From an uncultured Lachnospiraceae bacterium (GTDB taxonomy: Bacteria > Bacillota > Clostridia > Lachnospirales > Lachnospiraceae): a DNA stretch of 59,124 nt. Positions 33,402 through 42,581 of the stretch are shown here, piece after piece. The position numbers and the translations under genes are program-made. Position 1 is the first letter of the stretch; every line of letters starts with the position of its first letter. Under the pieces are notes generated by a model that made no database searches, was not told where the DNA came from, and saw only the letters and a program-made list of their open reading frames with translations. Location of the stretch: positions 1-59,124 of the forward strand of contig CAJTVL010000023.1 in NCBI GenBank assembly GCA_910579425.1, read 5' to 3'.

Positions 33402-35081
33402 ATGCAGCTTACAGGTGCGGAAATTGTAGTGGAATGTTTGAAGGAACAGGGAGTTGATACTGTTTTTGGATACCCTGGCGGTACGATTTTAAATGTGTAT
33501 GACGCTTTATATAAACACAGCGGCGAGATCAGACATATCTTAACCTCCCATGAGCAGGGAGCTGCCCATGCGGCGGACGGATATGCCAGAGCCTCAGGAA
33601 AGGTCGGCGTATGTCTGGCCACCAGCGGTCCGGGCGCAACCAATCTGGTGACGGGAATTGCCACTGCTTTTATGGATTCGGTTCCTGTGGTTGCAATTAC
33701 CTGTAATGTAAATCTGCCCCTTTTGGGAAAGGATTCCTTCCAGGAGGTGGATATTGCAGGGGTGGTGATGCCCATCACCAAACACAGCTATATTGTAAAA
33801 AATGTGGAGGAGCTGGCAGATACCATCCGCAAGGCATTTGCCATTGCCCAGGAAGGCCGTCCCGGCCCGGTGCTGGTGGATATTACCAAGGATGTGACTG
33901 CGAATACTTATGAATATGAAAGACAAAAGCCGCTTGCGCTGAAATCAGCCTGCAAATATACTCAGGAGGATATTGAGAAGGCAGTTTCCCTGATCAAAAA
34001 TTCGAAAAGGCCTTTCATTTACGTAGGCGGAGGAGCCGTACTTTCCGGAGCCGCCAAGGAGGTGAGAAGGTTATCCGAGCTGATGGACTGCCCGGTCTGC
34101 GACACTCTTATGGGAAAAGGGGTTATGGATGGCCATGACGAGCGTTATACGGGAATGATCGGCATGCACGGAACCAAGGCCTCCAATTTAGGGGTCAGCG
34201 AATGCGACCTTCTGGTGGCTTTGGGCGCCAGATTTTCCGACCGGGTGGTTGGAAATGCGGCGATGTTTGCTTCCAGGGCCAAGGTACTGCATATCGATAT
34301 TGACGCGGCGGAGATCAACAAAAACATCAGGACAACCGCTTTTGTGGTGGGAGATTTAAAGGAAATCCTTACCCTGATCAACAAAGAAGTGCCCCAGATG
34401 GAACATAAGGAATGGTGTGCGCATATAAAAGAACTAAAAGAAAAATATCCGCTGAATTATGATGAAAACGGACTGTCCTGCCCTTACATTATGGAGGAGA
34501 TCGACAGGGCCACAAAGGGAGAGGCAATTATCGTCACAGACGTGGGGCAGCATCAGATGTGGGCGGCGCAGTATTATAAATATTCTTCGCCCAGAACCTT
34601 CCTGTCGTCAGGCGGGCTTGGCACGATGGGCTACGGCCTTGGAGCCTGTATCGGCGCCAAAACAGCCATGCCGGATAAAATCTGCATTAATATTGCGGGA
34701 GACGGGTGTCTGCGCATGAATATGAATGAGCTGGCCACGGCGTCCAGGTACCGGATTCCCATCATAGAGGTAGTCATCAACAATCATGTGCTGGGAATGG
34801 TAAGGCAATGGCAGACTCTGTTTTATGAGAAGAGATATTCCCAGACCGTACTCAATGACAGTGTGGATTTCTGTATGGTGGCAAAGGGGCTTGGCTGCGA
34901 GGCCATCCGGGTAACGAAAAAGGAAGAAGTGGCAGATGCCATAAGCCGCGCCATCGAAATGAAAAAGCCTGTTCTGATCGAATGCGTAATCCCGGAGGAT
35001 GACAAGGTATTTCCTATGGTTCCGGCAGGCGCACCCATCAGCGAGGTTTTTGACGCAACGGATTTGGAACATAAAAGATGA
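33402..35081 (+). CDS. ilvB: Acetolactate synthase, large (catalytic) subunit
   Basis: A 559-aa ThDP-dependent enzyme that makes acetolactate or acetohydroxybutyrate. The catalytic Glu region is HEQGAAHAADGYARASG, the FAD/central domain and the ThDP motif IAGDGCLRMN with VINN are seen. The small regulatory subunit gene ilvN, often adjacent, is absent; the next gene overlaps the stop by 4 bases and encodes an L,D-transpeptidase. The partner subunit, if any, must be encoded elsewhere. Confidence 0.96.
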   Translation: MQLTGAEIVVECLKEQGVDTVFGYPGGTILNVYDALYKHSGEIRHILTSHEQGAAHAADGYARASGKVGVCLATSGPGATNLVTGIATAFMDSVPVVAITCNVNLPLLGKDSFQEVDIAGVVMPITKHSYIVKNVEELADTIRKAFAIAQEGRPGPVLVDITKDVTANTYEYERQKPLALKSACKYTQEDIEKAVSLIKNSKRPFIYVGGGAVLSGAAKEVRRLSELMDCPVCDTLMGKGVMDGHDERYTGMIGMHGTKASNLGVSECDLLVALGARFSDRVVGNAAMFASRAKVLHIDIDAAEINKNIRTTAFVVGDLKEILTLINKEVPQMEHKEWCAHIKELKEKYPLNYDENGLSCPYIMEEIDRATKGEAIIVTDVGQHQMWAAQYYKYSSPRTFLSSGGLGTMGYGLGACIGAKTAMPDKICINIAGDGCLRMNMNELATASRYRIPIIEVVINNHVLGMVRQWQTLFYEKRYSQTVLNDSVDFCMVAKGLGCEAIRVTKKEEVADAISRAIEMKKPVLIECVIPEDDKVFPMVPAGAPISEVFDATDLEHKR

Positions 35082-36481
35082 GAAAAAGAGTTGTTTTAAA
35101 GGGGATTGTAATTGCAGGTTTCATCATACTCTTGTCTATTGCGGGAATGTACCTGGGACTGGCCCGTTATTATGCAGGAGGCTTCAGCTATCAGACGTGG
35201 ATCAACGGTATCTACTGCACCGGCAAGAGTGTCAATGAAGTAAATGAAGAACTTTTAAAACAGTGTTATTACACCGGGCTTACCATCATAGCAAGTGATG
35301 GTAAGTCTTATAATGTTCCTGCCGGTCAGGTAAATCTTTCCTTTGATTTCAGCGAAGCCCTGAGCCTGTATCTGGAGAGACAGAATCCATACCTGTGGAT
35401 TGATAACCTGCTTGGAGATACGTCGGATCAGGAAATAGAGCCCGTATTGCGGTATGATACGCAGGCCTTTGAACAATTGATTGATTCCTTTTCCCTTTTT
35501 GACCAAAGGACAAACGCCCAGCGAAGGCTTGAAATTACGAAAGGAGAGGCCGGATATTCTCTCCTGGATGAGAGAAGGCATGTGCTGAATGAGGCAAAAA
35601 CCAGAGAGGCCATCAAAAACGCCTTTGAAGCCGCCGAGCCCTTTCTTGACTTGGAGGAGAGCGGATGCTATGAGGATTTGGAACTGACGGACCGGATGGA
35701 AAGGGATATTGCACTGTGGGATAAGCTGAAAGTTTATCAGGAATGCGGGATCGTCTATCAATTCGGGGAGGAGACCTGTCCTGTGGATGCGGGGGTGGTA
35801 TGCGATTTCCTCAAGCTGGATGAAAACGGGGATTTTGTTCTGGACGCTTCGGGAAACCTGTGTACGGATGAAGAAAAGGTTTACGCCTTTGTGGACCGCC
35901 TTTGCGACGAGTATGACACGGTAGGGAAAGCCCGCCGGTTTCAGGCTACCAGAGGGGATATTGTGACGGTGGAGGGCGGGATTTACGGCAATCAGATTGA
36001 CCGGGAGGCGGAAAAGGAATATTTGCTGAATGCCTTCCTTGCCCGCAAAAAGGAGATCCACGAGCCGGTGTACAAACAGATGGCCGCCCGCCAGGGAAAG
36101 GACGACATCGGCGATACCTACATAGAAGTGGATATGACCAACCAGATGCTCTACTATTATGAAAAAGGAGATTTGAAAATTGAGACTCCGGTGGTGACCG
36201 GAAATACCAGCCTCAGAAGAGGGACACCTTCCGGCACCAATTATGTATACAGTAAAGAGCGAAACCGGATTCTGCGGGGAGAGGATTACGCCTCTCCGGT
36301 GAAATTCTGGATGCCTGTGAAAGGCGGAATCGGAATCCATGACGCTTCCTGGAGAAGCAAATACGGGGGCGAAATCTATAAGACAAACGGCTCTCACGGC
36401 TGTATCAATACGCCCTATAATGAGGTGTCAGCCCTCTACGATATGGTGGAGATCGGAACCCCCTGCGTGATGTTCTACTAA
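35078..36481 (+). CDS. L,D-transpeptidase (YkuD) with N-terminal binding domains
   Basis: A 467-aa secreted or membrane-anchored enzyme. One N-terminal helix (about 7-27) is followed by two peptidoglycan-binding-like domains of the PG_binding_4 kind and a C-terminal YkuD domain with catalytic SHGCINTP. Such enzymes make 3-3 crosslinks or attach proteins to peptidoglycan. ATG 35078 overlaps the ilvB stop in an ATGA junction, so it is coupled to an amino-acid gene, an unusual pairing. Confidence 0.9.
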   Translation: MRKRVVLKGIVIAGFIILLSIAGMYLGLARYYAGGFSYQTWINGIYCTGKSVNEVNEELLKQCYYTGLTIIASDGKSYNVPAGQVNLSFDFSEALSLYLERQNPYLWIDNLLGDTSDQEIEPVLRYDTQAFEQLIDSFSLFDQRTNAQRRLEITKGEAGYSLLDERRHVLNEAKTREAIKNAFEAAEPFLDLEESGCYEDLELTDRMERDIALWDKLKVYQECGIVYQFGEETCPVDAGVVCDFLKLDENGDFVLDASGNLCTDEEKVYAFVDRLCDEYDTVGKARRFQATRGDIVTVEGGIYGNQIDREAEKEYLLNAFLARKKEIHEPVYKQMAARQGKDDIGDTYIEVDMTNQMLYYYEKGDLKIETPVVTGNTSLRRGTPSGTNYVYSKERNRILRGEDYASPVKFWMPVKGGIGIHDASWRSKYGGEIYKTNGSHGCINTPYNEVSALYDMVEIGTPCVMFY

Positions 36482-36483
36482 AA

Positions 36484-36517
36484 TTTAGTTGACTAAAGTG
36501 CTAAATCGGTATAGAAT
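36484..36517 (+). promoter_or_regulatory. serC-serA promoter with inverted repeat
   Basis: TTGACT (36489-36494), 17 bases, TAGAAT (36512-36517). The inverted repeat TTTAGT-TG-ACTAAA (36484-36497) covers the -35 and could be an operator. Confidence 0.7.
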
Positions 36518-36547
36518 AAAGCCGACGTATAAATGAGGAGGAGAATC

Positions 36548-37630
36548 ATGGCCAGAGTATACAATTTTTCAGCAGGACCGGCCGTTTTGCCCGAGGAAGT
36601 TCTGAGGGAAGCGGCGCAGGAGATGTTAGATTACAAGGGATCAGGGATGTCCGTCATGGAGATGAGTCATCGCTCTAAGACCTATGACACGATTATAAAA
36701 GAAGCGGAAGCAGACCTAAGGGAGCTTATGAATATTCCGGATAATTATAAGGTGCTGTTTCTGCAGGGAGGGGCAAGCCTGCAGTTTGCCATGATTCCCA
36801 TGAATCTGATGAAAAACCGCAAGGCAGCCTATATTGTCACGGGACAGTGGGCTAAGAAAGCTTATCAGGAGGCTAAGATTTACGGTGAGGCGGTTGAAGT
36901 CGCTTCTTCGGCGGATCAGACCTTTTCTTATATCCCGGACTGCAGCGATCTGTCCATTCCGGAGGATGCGGACTATGTCTATATTTGTGAAAACAATACC
37001 ATTTACGGAACCAAGTTCAAAACCCTTCCGGACACCAAGGGACATACTCTGGTAGCGGACGTTTCTTCCTGCTTTTTGTCAGAGCCTGTGGATGTGAGCA
37101 GATACGGTGTGATTTACGGCGGCGTCCAGAAAAATGTGGGCCCTGCCGGCGTAGTGATCGTCATTATCAGGGAGGATCTGATCACAGAGGATACCCTTCC
37201 GGGAACGCCTACCATGATGAAGTACAAGATCCACGCGGACGCCCAGTCTCTGTACAATACGCCTCCGGCCTACGGCATTTATATCTGCGGCAAGGTCTTT
37301 AAATGGCTTAAGAAAAAGGGCGGCCTTTGCGCCATGAAGGAATATAACGAAAAGAAAGCCAAAATCCTGTACGATTTTCTGGATGAAAGCAAGCTCTTTA
37401 AAGGCACGGTAAGGAAAGAAGACCGTTCCCTTATGAATGTGCCCTTTATCACAGGGGATGAGGAACTGGATGCCAGGTTTGTGAAAGAGGCAAAGGAGGC
37501 AGGCTTTGAAAACCTGAAGGGACATCGCAGTGTGGGCGGTATGAGAGCCAGCATTTATAACGCAATGCCCATAGAAGGGGTGGAGAAGCTGGTTGCTTTT
37601 ATGAGGGAATTTGAGAAGAGGAACAGCTAA
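36548..37630 (+). CDS. serC: Phosphoserine aminotransferase
   Basis: A 360-aa PLP enzyme, second step of serine synthesis (3-phosphohydroxypyruvate to phosphoserine). The N-terminal NFSAGPAVLPEEVL and the PLP-lysine region YGGVQKNVGPAGV are present, and the end HRSVGGMRASIYNA matches the family. ATG 36548 is preferred because the in-frame ATG 36533 begins the ribosome site GAGGAGGAG. It forms a two-gene operon with serA, 14 bases downstream. Confidence 0.97.
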   Translation: MARVYNFSAGPAVLPEEVLREAAQEMLDYKGSGMSVMEMSHRSKTYDTIIKEAEADLRELMNIPDNYKVLFLQGGASLQFAMIPMNLMKNRKAAYIVTGQWAKKAYQEAKIYGEAVEVASSADQTFSYIPDCSDLSIPEDADYVYICENNTIYGTKFKTLPDTKGHTLVADVSSCFLSEPVDVSRYGVIYGGVQKNVGPAGVVIVIIREDLITEDTLPGTPTMMKYKIHADAQSLYNTPPAYGIYICGKVFKWLKKKGGLCAMKEYNEKKAKILYDFLDESKLFKGTVRKEDRSLMNVPFITGDEELDARFVKEAKEAGFENLKGHRSVGGMRASIYNAMPIEGVEKLVAFMREFEKRNS

Positions 37631-37644
37631 AGGAGAAGCGGGAT

Positions 37645-38808
37645 ATGTTTCAGTATTATTGCTTAAATCCGATCGCACAGGTCGGACTGGATAAATTTAC
37701 GGATGAGTTTACAAAGACAGAGGATGTCAACCAGGCAGAAGGAATTCTGGTAAGAAGCGCGGCCATGCATGACATGGAGTTTTCCGAAAATCTGCTTGCA
37801 GTGGCAAGGGCAGGGGCAGGCGTCAACAACATCCCTCTGGAAAAGTGTGCGGAAAAGGGAATCGTGGTGTTTAACACTCCCGGCGCCAATGCCAACGGCG
37901 TAAAGGAGCTTGTGATTGCCGGAATGCTCCTTGCCTGCAGAGATATTGTGGGCGGTATTAACTGGGTGGAATCGGCCAAAGAGGATGAAAATATTGCAAA
38001 GGCCGCGGAGAAAGAAAAGAAACGTTTCGCGGGCACGGAGGTGCAGGATAAGCGGCTTGGCATTATCGGCTTAGGAGCCATCGGCGTGAAGGTGGCCAAT
38101 GTGGCAAAGCACATGGGAATGGAAGTATACGGGTACGATCCTTATGTTTCCGTGGACGCGGCGTGGAATTTGAGCCGTGATGTAAAGCATGTGCTCAATG
38201 TGGAGGAAATTTACGAGAGCTGCGATATTATCACAATTCATGTCCCTCTTCTTGACTCCACTAAAGGCATGATCGACAAAGAGGCCATCGGTAAGATGAA
38301 GGAGGGCGTGATTCTTCTGAACTTCGCAAGAGATCTGCTTGTGAAGGAGGAGGATGTGTTGGAAGGCATCAGGGAAGGCAGAATCCGGAAGTATGTTTCC
38401 GATTTCCCCAACCCCACCACGGCAGGGCAGGAGGGGTGCATTGTCATTCCCCATCTAGGCGCATCCACAGAAGAGTCGGAGGACAACTGCGCGAAGATGG
38501 CCGTAAAAGAAATGATGAATTATTTAAAGAACGGAAATATTGTCAACAGTGTCAATTATCCCAACTGTGATATGGGAATCTGCTCCCAGGCAGGGCGGGT
38601 AGCGATCTTTCACAAGAATATCGCCAACATGATTACCAAGTTCACCGCCTGCTTTGGCGATCAGGGTGTGAACATCACGGATATGACCAACAAGTCCAGG
38701 GGGGAAGTGGCCTATACAATGATTGACGTAGAGCAGCCGGTGGATGAGGATACGGTGAAAAAGCTGGCCTCCATCAACGGCGTGTTCCGGGTGAGAGTGG
38801 TGAAATAA
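37645..38808 (+). CDS. serA: Phosphoglycerate dehydrogenase
   Basis: A 387-aa NAD-dependent enzyme, first step of serine synthesis. The NAD-binding motif LGIIGLGAIGVKVANVA and the catalytic HLGASTEESEDN region are seen, and a C-terminal ACT domain (NITDMTNKSRGEVAYTMID) suggests allosteric control by serine. It is shorter than the long-form enzyme and lacks the intervening domain. No terminator with a T-tract is seen in the 72 bases before the convergent araC-type gene; only a weak CTCGC/GCGAG stem is present. Confidence 0.95.
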   Translation: MFQYYCLNPIAQVGLDKFTDEFTKTEDVNQAEGILVRSAAMHDMEFSENLLAVARAGAGVNNIPLEKCAEKGIVVFNTPGANANGVKELVIAGMLLACRDIVGGINWVESAKEDENIAKAAEKEKKRFAGTEVQDKRLGIIGLGAIGVKVANVAKHMGMEVYGYDPYVSVDAAWNLSRDVKHVLNVEEIYESCDIITIHVPLLDSTKGMIDKEAIGKMKEGVILLNFARDLLVKEEDVLEGIREGRIRKYVSDFPNPTTAGQEGCIVIPHLGASTEESEDNCAKMAVKEMMNYLKNGNIVNSVNYPNCDMGICSQAGRVAIFHKNIANMITKFTACFGDQGVNITDMTNKSRGEVAYTMIDVEQPVDEDTVKKLASINGVFRVRVVK

Positions 38809-38880
38809 TACAGGTTTCATATGCTGCGGCACAAGTTTTCCTTACGATAAGCCGGCTCGCAGAGCGAGGCTGCGTTTGGT

Positions 38881-39741
38881 TTACAGCGCCGCAGCTTTTC
38901 TTTTGCAGGACTTGCGGTACGCGGAGGCGGTAATTCCGCAGCTCTTAAGAAAGCACTGTGCAAAGTAGCTCTGGGAGGAAAAACCGGAATACTGGGCAAC
39001 TTCGGTGATGCTGTAATTCGTGTTGGCGAGAAGCTCCTTGCTGGCCTTGATGCGGGTCTGGCACAGATACCGGATGGGAGAGCAGCCGCAGTACATGGTG
39101 AAGGCATGTGCCATATAGTACTTGTTCAGATGGGAAATTCCGGCAAGGGAATCCAGAGTGATGTCCTGTACATAATTGGCCTCAATGTACCGTTTTATTT
39201 TGACGCATTCCTTACTGATCTGGAGGGAGGGCGTCACTTCAAAGGCGAAGTCTGTCCGGCGGATCAGCTTAATGATCAGCACTTCCAGAAGATTCTGACA
39301 GATGTGTTCGCAGTCCCTGCTTTTCTGCTCCATTTCCTCCAGCATAGTGTTCATATAAAAGAGCAGGTCTTTCTGCTCCCGGCTGCAGTTGAAAATGATG
39401 TGGTCTTTGTTTTCCTTAAAAGAAAAACTCAGCCCCTCCACCCCCAGAGTAATATATTCAAGGGGCTGATCGGGGGATGAGATTTCCGTATGGGAGATAC
39501 CGGGATTGATGATGACAAAGTTATCTTTTTGGATGGTATATTCCAGATCCTCCACCAGAAAACTTCCGGCTCCCTCTTTTACATAAAATAACTCCGTAAA
39601 AGGATGGATGTGAGGCTGGCTGTGCCAGTCGTTTTCGTATCTGGAATGTGTAATGTAAAGAAGCCTGTTGGGCGCCGCTTCCTGGGCGGTATGATTGATC
39701 GGATAAATTGAAGTTCCCGTGGAAATCCACCTCCTTAACAA
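38881..39741 (-). CDS. AraC-family transcriptional regulator with cupin domain
   Basis: About 280 aa. An N-terminal AraC-type cupin (HSQPHIHPFTELFYV and VIINPGISHTE) is joined to a C-terminal pair of helix-turn-helix motifs (ISHLNKYYMAHAF and VAQYSGFSSQSYFAQCF). The gene is divergent from the sugar ABC operon and is its likely regulator. The start is unclear: an in-frame stop lies just upstream, no in-frame ATG or GTG precedes the cupin, and the strong AGGAGG (39735-39730) is followed in frame only by ATT and ACG codons. The coordinate given uses TTG 39741, which lies ahead of that SD. Confidence 0.85.
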   Translation of the reverse strand: MLRRWISTGTSIYPINHTAQEAAPNRLLYITHSRYENDWHSQPHIHPFTELFYVKEGAGSFLVEDLEYTIQKDNFVIINPGISHTEISSPDQPLEYITLGVEGLSFSFKENKDHIIFNCSREQKDLLFYMNTMLEEMEQKSRDCEHICQNLLEVLIIKLIRRTDFAFEVTPSLQISKECVKIKRYIEANYVQDITLDSLAGISHLNKYYMAHAFTMYCGCSPIRYLCQTRIKASKELLANTNYSITEVAQYSGFSSQSYFAQCFLKSCGITASAYRKSCKRKAAAL

Positions 39742-39871
39742 TGGCTCTGAAAGCCCGGTCTGAAAAATTTAGTTTCATAAAAATGTATCGCAGAGCGGTA
39801 AAAAAGCAGGATACAAATCAGCCGGAAAACACGGCAGATGATATAGACAAAATGTATAAAAATTAAATTTG

Positions 39872-39899
39872 TACATAGTTATTATGCAAATAAAGTCAA
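39872..39899 (-). promoter_or_regulatory. Candidate promoter of the araC-type gene
   Basis: On the - strand, TTGACT (39899-39894), 16 bases, TATGTA (39877-39872). It leaves a leader of about 130 bases that is A/T-rich with no clear structure. Confidence 0.45.
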
Positions 39900-39960
39900 A
39901 TGAAAAAAGAAAAAAGGAAAAATTTTTATACAAATAAATCATATCATAATTGCGGATGGA

Positions 39961-39993
39961 AAGCAAGATATATAAAAAACGAAGCAAGATATA
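39961..39993 (+). promoter_or_regulatory. Candidate AraC-type operator: 12-bp direct repeat, 21-bp period
   Basis: AAGCAAGATATA occurs at 39961-39972 and again, identical, at 39982-39993. The 21-bp period is two helical turns, and the second copy ends 2 bases before the -35 of the ABC operon. This is the class II activator geometry known for AraC-family proteins. Confidence 0.7.
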
Positions 39994-39995
39994 GA

Positions 39996-40023
39996 TTGTT
40001 TTGCCGTATGTACATGATATAAT
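39996..40023 (+). promoter_or_regulatory. Promoter of the sugar ABC/GH112 operon
   Basis: TTGTTT (39996-40001), 16 bases, TATAAT (40018-40023), about 85 bases upstream of the binding-protein start. The short spacer and poor -35 fit an activator-dependent promoter. Confidence 0.75.
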
Positions 40024-40108
40024 AGACTCAGGAATCAGGCATCTGCGCAAGCTGTCGCGCTGTATGTTTTAGGATTTCGCAAAGCAATTTGAAAGGGAGG
40101 TAATTGCT

Positions 40109-41569
40109 ATGAAATTGAAAAAGGTTTTATGTATCCTGACGGCTGCCATGATGGTGATGGGCGTAACGGCCTGTGGCGGAAACGGTGGAAAAACCGATGA
40201 GGGAGCAAGCGCACCGGAGACAAGCACCGAGGATACAGGCAGCACGGAGGATGAGAGCACTGCGGCGGATGAGGCCGAGGGTGAGGAAGCTGAAAGCGAG
40301 ACGGATACCAGCGCTAATGCAGGCGAGGGCGCAGCTCTCACCGGAACCCTGAAGGTAGCGGCAGTGGAGACGGCTTATGGTGCAGATATGTGGAGCGAGG
40401 TCTGCGCCGCTTTTGAGAGCAGTCATGAGGGAGTTACCATAGAGCTTACCGTGGACAAGAAGCTGGAGGATGTGATCACTCCTGAGATGAAGTCCGGGGT
40501 CTATCCCGATGTGATCCTGCGTGCGGTTGGCGCAGAGTCCGGTTTGACCGAGACCTTTGTGAAGGATAACAATCTGGTGGAACTGACGGATGTGCTGGCC
40601 ATGACGGTTCCGGGCGAGAGCGTTACCGTAGGCGACAAGATTTTACCGGGCTTTGTGGAGAACTCCATCTGTAATCCTTACGGCGACGGAAAAACCTATC
40701 TGATGCCTATGTTCTACGGCCCCTGCGGACTGTTCTATGATCAGGGCCTGTTCACGGCAAAAGGCTGGGAAGTTCCCGAGACATGGGATGAAATGTGGGA
40801 GCTTGGCGACAAGGCAAAGGAAGAGGGAATCGCGCTCTTTACTTATCCTACAGCCGGATACTTTGACGCATTCTTCTATGCGCTGCTTCATGAGAGCATG
40901 GGAAACGACAAGTTCCAGGAAGCTTTGAGATACGGCGAGGGAATCTGGGATACCCCGGAGGCACAGACGGTATTCGACATCATTGAGAAGCTGGCAAGCT
41001 ACACGGAGTCTACCACTCCTGCCAATGCCAACGACAATGATTTCCAGAAGAACCAGCAGCTCATCCTGGACGACAAGGCATTATTCATGCCCAACGGAAA
41101 CTGGGTAATCGGCGAGATGGCAGAAGCGCCCAGAGCAGAAGGCTTTGAGTGGGGATTTACAGCACTTCCGGCAGTGACAGCAGGCGGAGAGAGAGCTTCC
41201 TATTCCTTCTTTGAGCAGGTATGGATGCCAGCAGGCGCAGAAAATCAGGATCTCGGAAAAGAATTTATCGCTTTCCTTTATTCTGACGCAGCAGCAGAAA
41301 TCTTTGCAAAGAGCAACGCTGTTCAGCCCATCCAGGGTATGACAGACAAGCTTGAGGGAGATAATAAGCTGTACTACTCTATCTATGACAATGGTGCGGT
41401 AGCCGTTATGGATGCCTTTGCCGCAACTGATGCGGTAGAGGGAATTACCACCCGTTCAACCTTCTTTGACCCGGTGAACTCTTTGGTAACCGGCGATAAG
41501 ACAAAGGAAGACTGGGTAAACCAGATCAAGTCTGACAGCGACGCATTAAGAGCAGCTTTAAAAGAATAA
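40109..41569 (+). CDS. Carbohydrate ABC transporter substrate-binding lipoprotein
   Basis: A 486-aa extracellular binding protein (SBP_bac_1/cluster B type). The signal peptide ends at a lipobox near residue 22 (GVTACGGNG), followed by a low-complexity acidic Ser/Thr/Glu linker of about 55 residues and the binding domain. It is the first gene of an operon with two permeases, a small membrane protein and a GH112 phosphorylase, so the ligand is probably a galactosyl-N-acetylhexosamine disaccharide. No ATPase gene is in the operon; a shared MsmK-like ATPase would be needed from elsewhere. The start is ATG 40109 after GGGAGG. Confidence 0.92.
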   Translation: MKLKKVLCILTAAMMVMGVTACGGNGGKTDEGASAPETSTEDTGSTEDESTAADEAEGEEAESETDTSANAGEGAALTGTLKVAAVETAYGADMWSEVCAAFESSHEGVTIELTVDKKLEDVITPEMKSGVYPDVILRAVGAESGLTETFVKDNNLVELTDVLAMTVPGESVTVGDKILPGFVENSICNPYGDGKTYLMPMFYGPCGLFYDQGLFTAKGWEVPETWDEMWELGDKAKEEGIALFTYPTAGYFDAFFYALLHESMGNDKFQEALRYGEGIWDTPEAQTVFDIIEKLASYTESTTPANANDNDFQKNQQLILDDKALFMPNGNWVIGEMAEAPRAEGFEWGFTALPAVTAGGERASYSFFEQVWMPAGAENQDLGKEFIAFLYSDAAAEIFAKSNAVQPIQGMTDKLEGDNKLYYSIYDNGAVAVMDAFAATDAVEGITTRSTFFDPVNSLVTGDKTKEDWVNQIKSDSDALRAALKE

Positions 41570-41605
41570 AAGTATTGCAGCAATGTGAAGCAAAAAGGTG
41601 AAAGT

Positions 41606-41638
41606 GGCTGGTGAGAGAGGTTCTCGCCGGCCATTTTT
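41606..41638 (+). terminator. Intra-operon stem-loop after the binding-protein gene
   Basis: An 11-bp stem GGCTGGTGAGA/TCTCGCCGGCC containing G-T pairs, followed by ATTTTT. In sugar ABC operons such a partial terminator lets the binding protein be made in excess over the permeases. Confidence 0.75.
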
Positions 41639-41682
41639 CCTCAAAGGAACAAGTGAGCATCACTTTTTTCAGGGGGTATTGC

Positions 41683-42570
41683 ATGAAGAAAAAAAGAAGA
41701 AGCGGGTTTATTATTGCCTGCACAGCGCCTGCCATAATCCTGTTTATCATTTTTATGATTATTCCCACCATAGACGTGTTCCGCATGTCTTTGTATAAAT
41801 GGGGCGGTTATACGGCAGAAAAAACATTTGTGGGGTTTGAGAATTTCAAAAAGCTCTCCCAGAACCCCAAATTTTATCAGGCGTTCCAGAACAGTATTTT
41901 GCTGATCGTGATTGTAACGCTGGTGACATTTTGTTTTTCGCTGGTATTTGCATCCATTCTCACCAGAGAAAAAATCAAGGGACAGAATTTTTTCCGTATC
42001 GTGTTTTATATACCGAATATTCTCTCCGTTGTAGTCATCAGTGCGATCTTTTCCGCAATTTACGACCCGAACCAGGGACTTTTAAACAGTTTCTTAAGTT
42101 TGTTCCGGGGAGGAGAGGATCCCATTCTTTGGCTGGGCAGCCAGAAGCTGGTAATTTACAGCGTGGCCATTGCCATGGTATGGCAGGCCGTAGGATATTA
42201 TATGGTAATGTATATGGCAAGTATGGCGAATGTGCCGGAGAGCCTTTATGAATCGGCCTCGTTAGAGGGAGCCGGGAGAGTGAGCCAGTTCTTTTCCATC
42301 ACACTTCCTCTTGTGTGGACCAATATCCGTACGACCCTGACCTTCTTTATTATCAGTACCATCAATATGAGCTTCCTTATGGTAAAGGCCATGACCAACG
42401 GCGGGCCGGACGGAGCGTCCAATGTATTCCTAAGCTATATGTATCAGGAGGCGTATACCAATTCCTCCTATGGCTACGGTATGGCCATCGGCGTGACGGT
42501 ATTTATATTTTCCTTTGCGCTTGCGGGTATCCTGAACGCAGTAACCAAACGTGATGAAATCGAATTTTAA
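41683..42570 (+). CDS. Sugar ABC transporter permease (MalF-like)
   Basis: A 295-aa inner-membrane protein with six predicted helices and the EAA loop ESASLEGAGRVSQFFSITLPL that contacts the ATPase. ATG 41683 is preferred, with AGGGGG upstream; the frame extends back to 41611 across the stem-loop, which is unlikely to be coding. It works with the next permease and the upstream binding protein. Confidence 0.93.
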   Translation: MKKKRRSGFIIACTAPAIILFIIFMIIPTIDVFRMSLYKWGGYTAEKTFVGFENFKKLSQNPKFYQAFQNSILLIVIVTLVTFCFSLVFASILTREKIKGQNFFRIVFYIPNILSVVVISAIFSAIYDPNQGLLNSFLSLFRGGEDPILWLGSQKLVIYSVAIAMVWQAVGYYMVMYMASMANVPESLYESASLEGAGRVSQFFSITLPLVWTNIRTTLTFFIISTINMSFLMVKAMTNGGPDGASNVFLSYMYQEAYTNSSYGYGMAIGVTVFIFSFALAGILNAVTKRDEIEF

Positions 42571-42581
42571 CAGGAAGGAGC

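Noticed and set aside
39521..39778. An 85-codon - strand frame starting at ATG 39778
   Set aside because: After the shared SD it runs through the AraC cupin region in the wrong frame and has no protein-like features; it may only be a trace of a damaged AraC 5' end.
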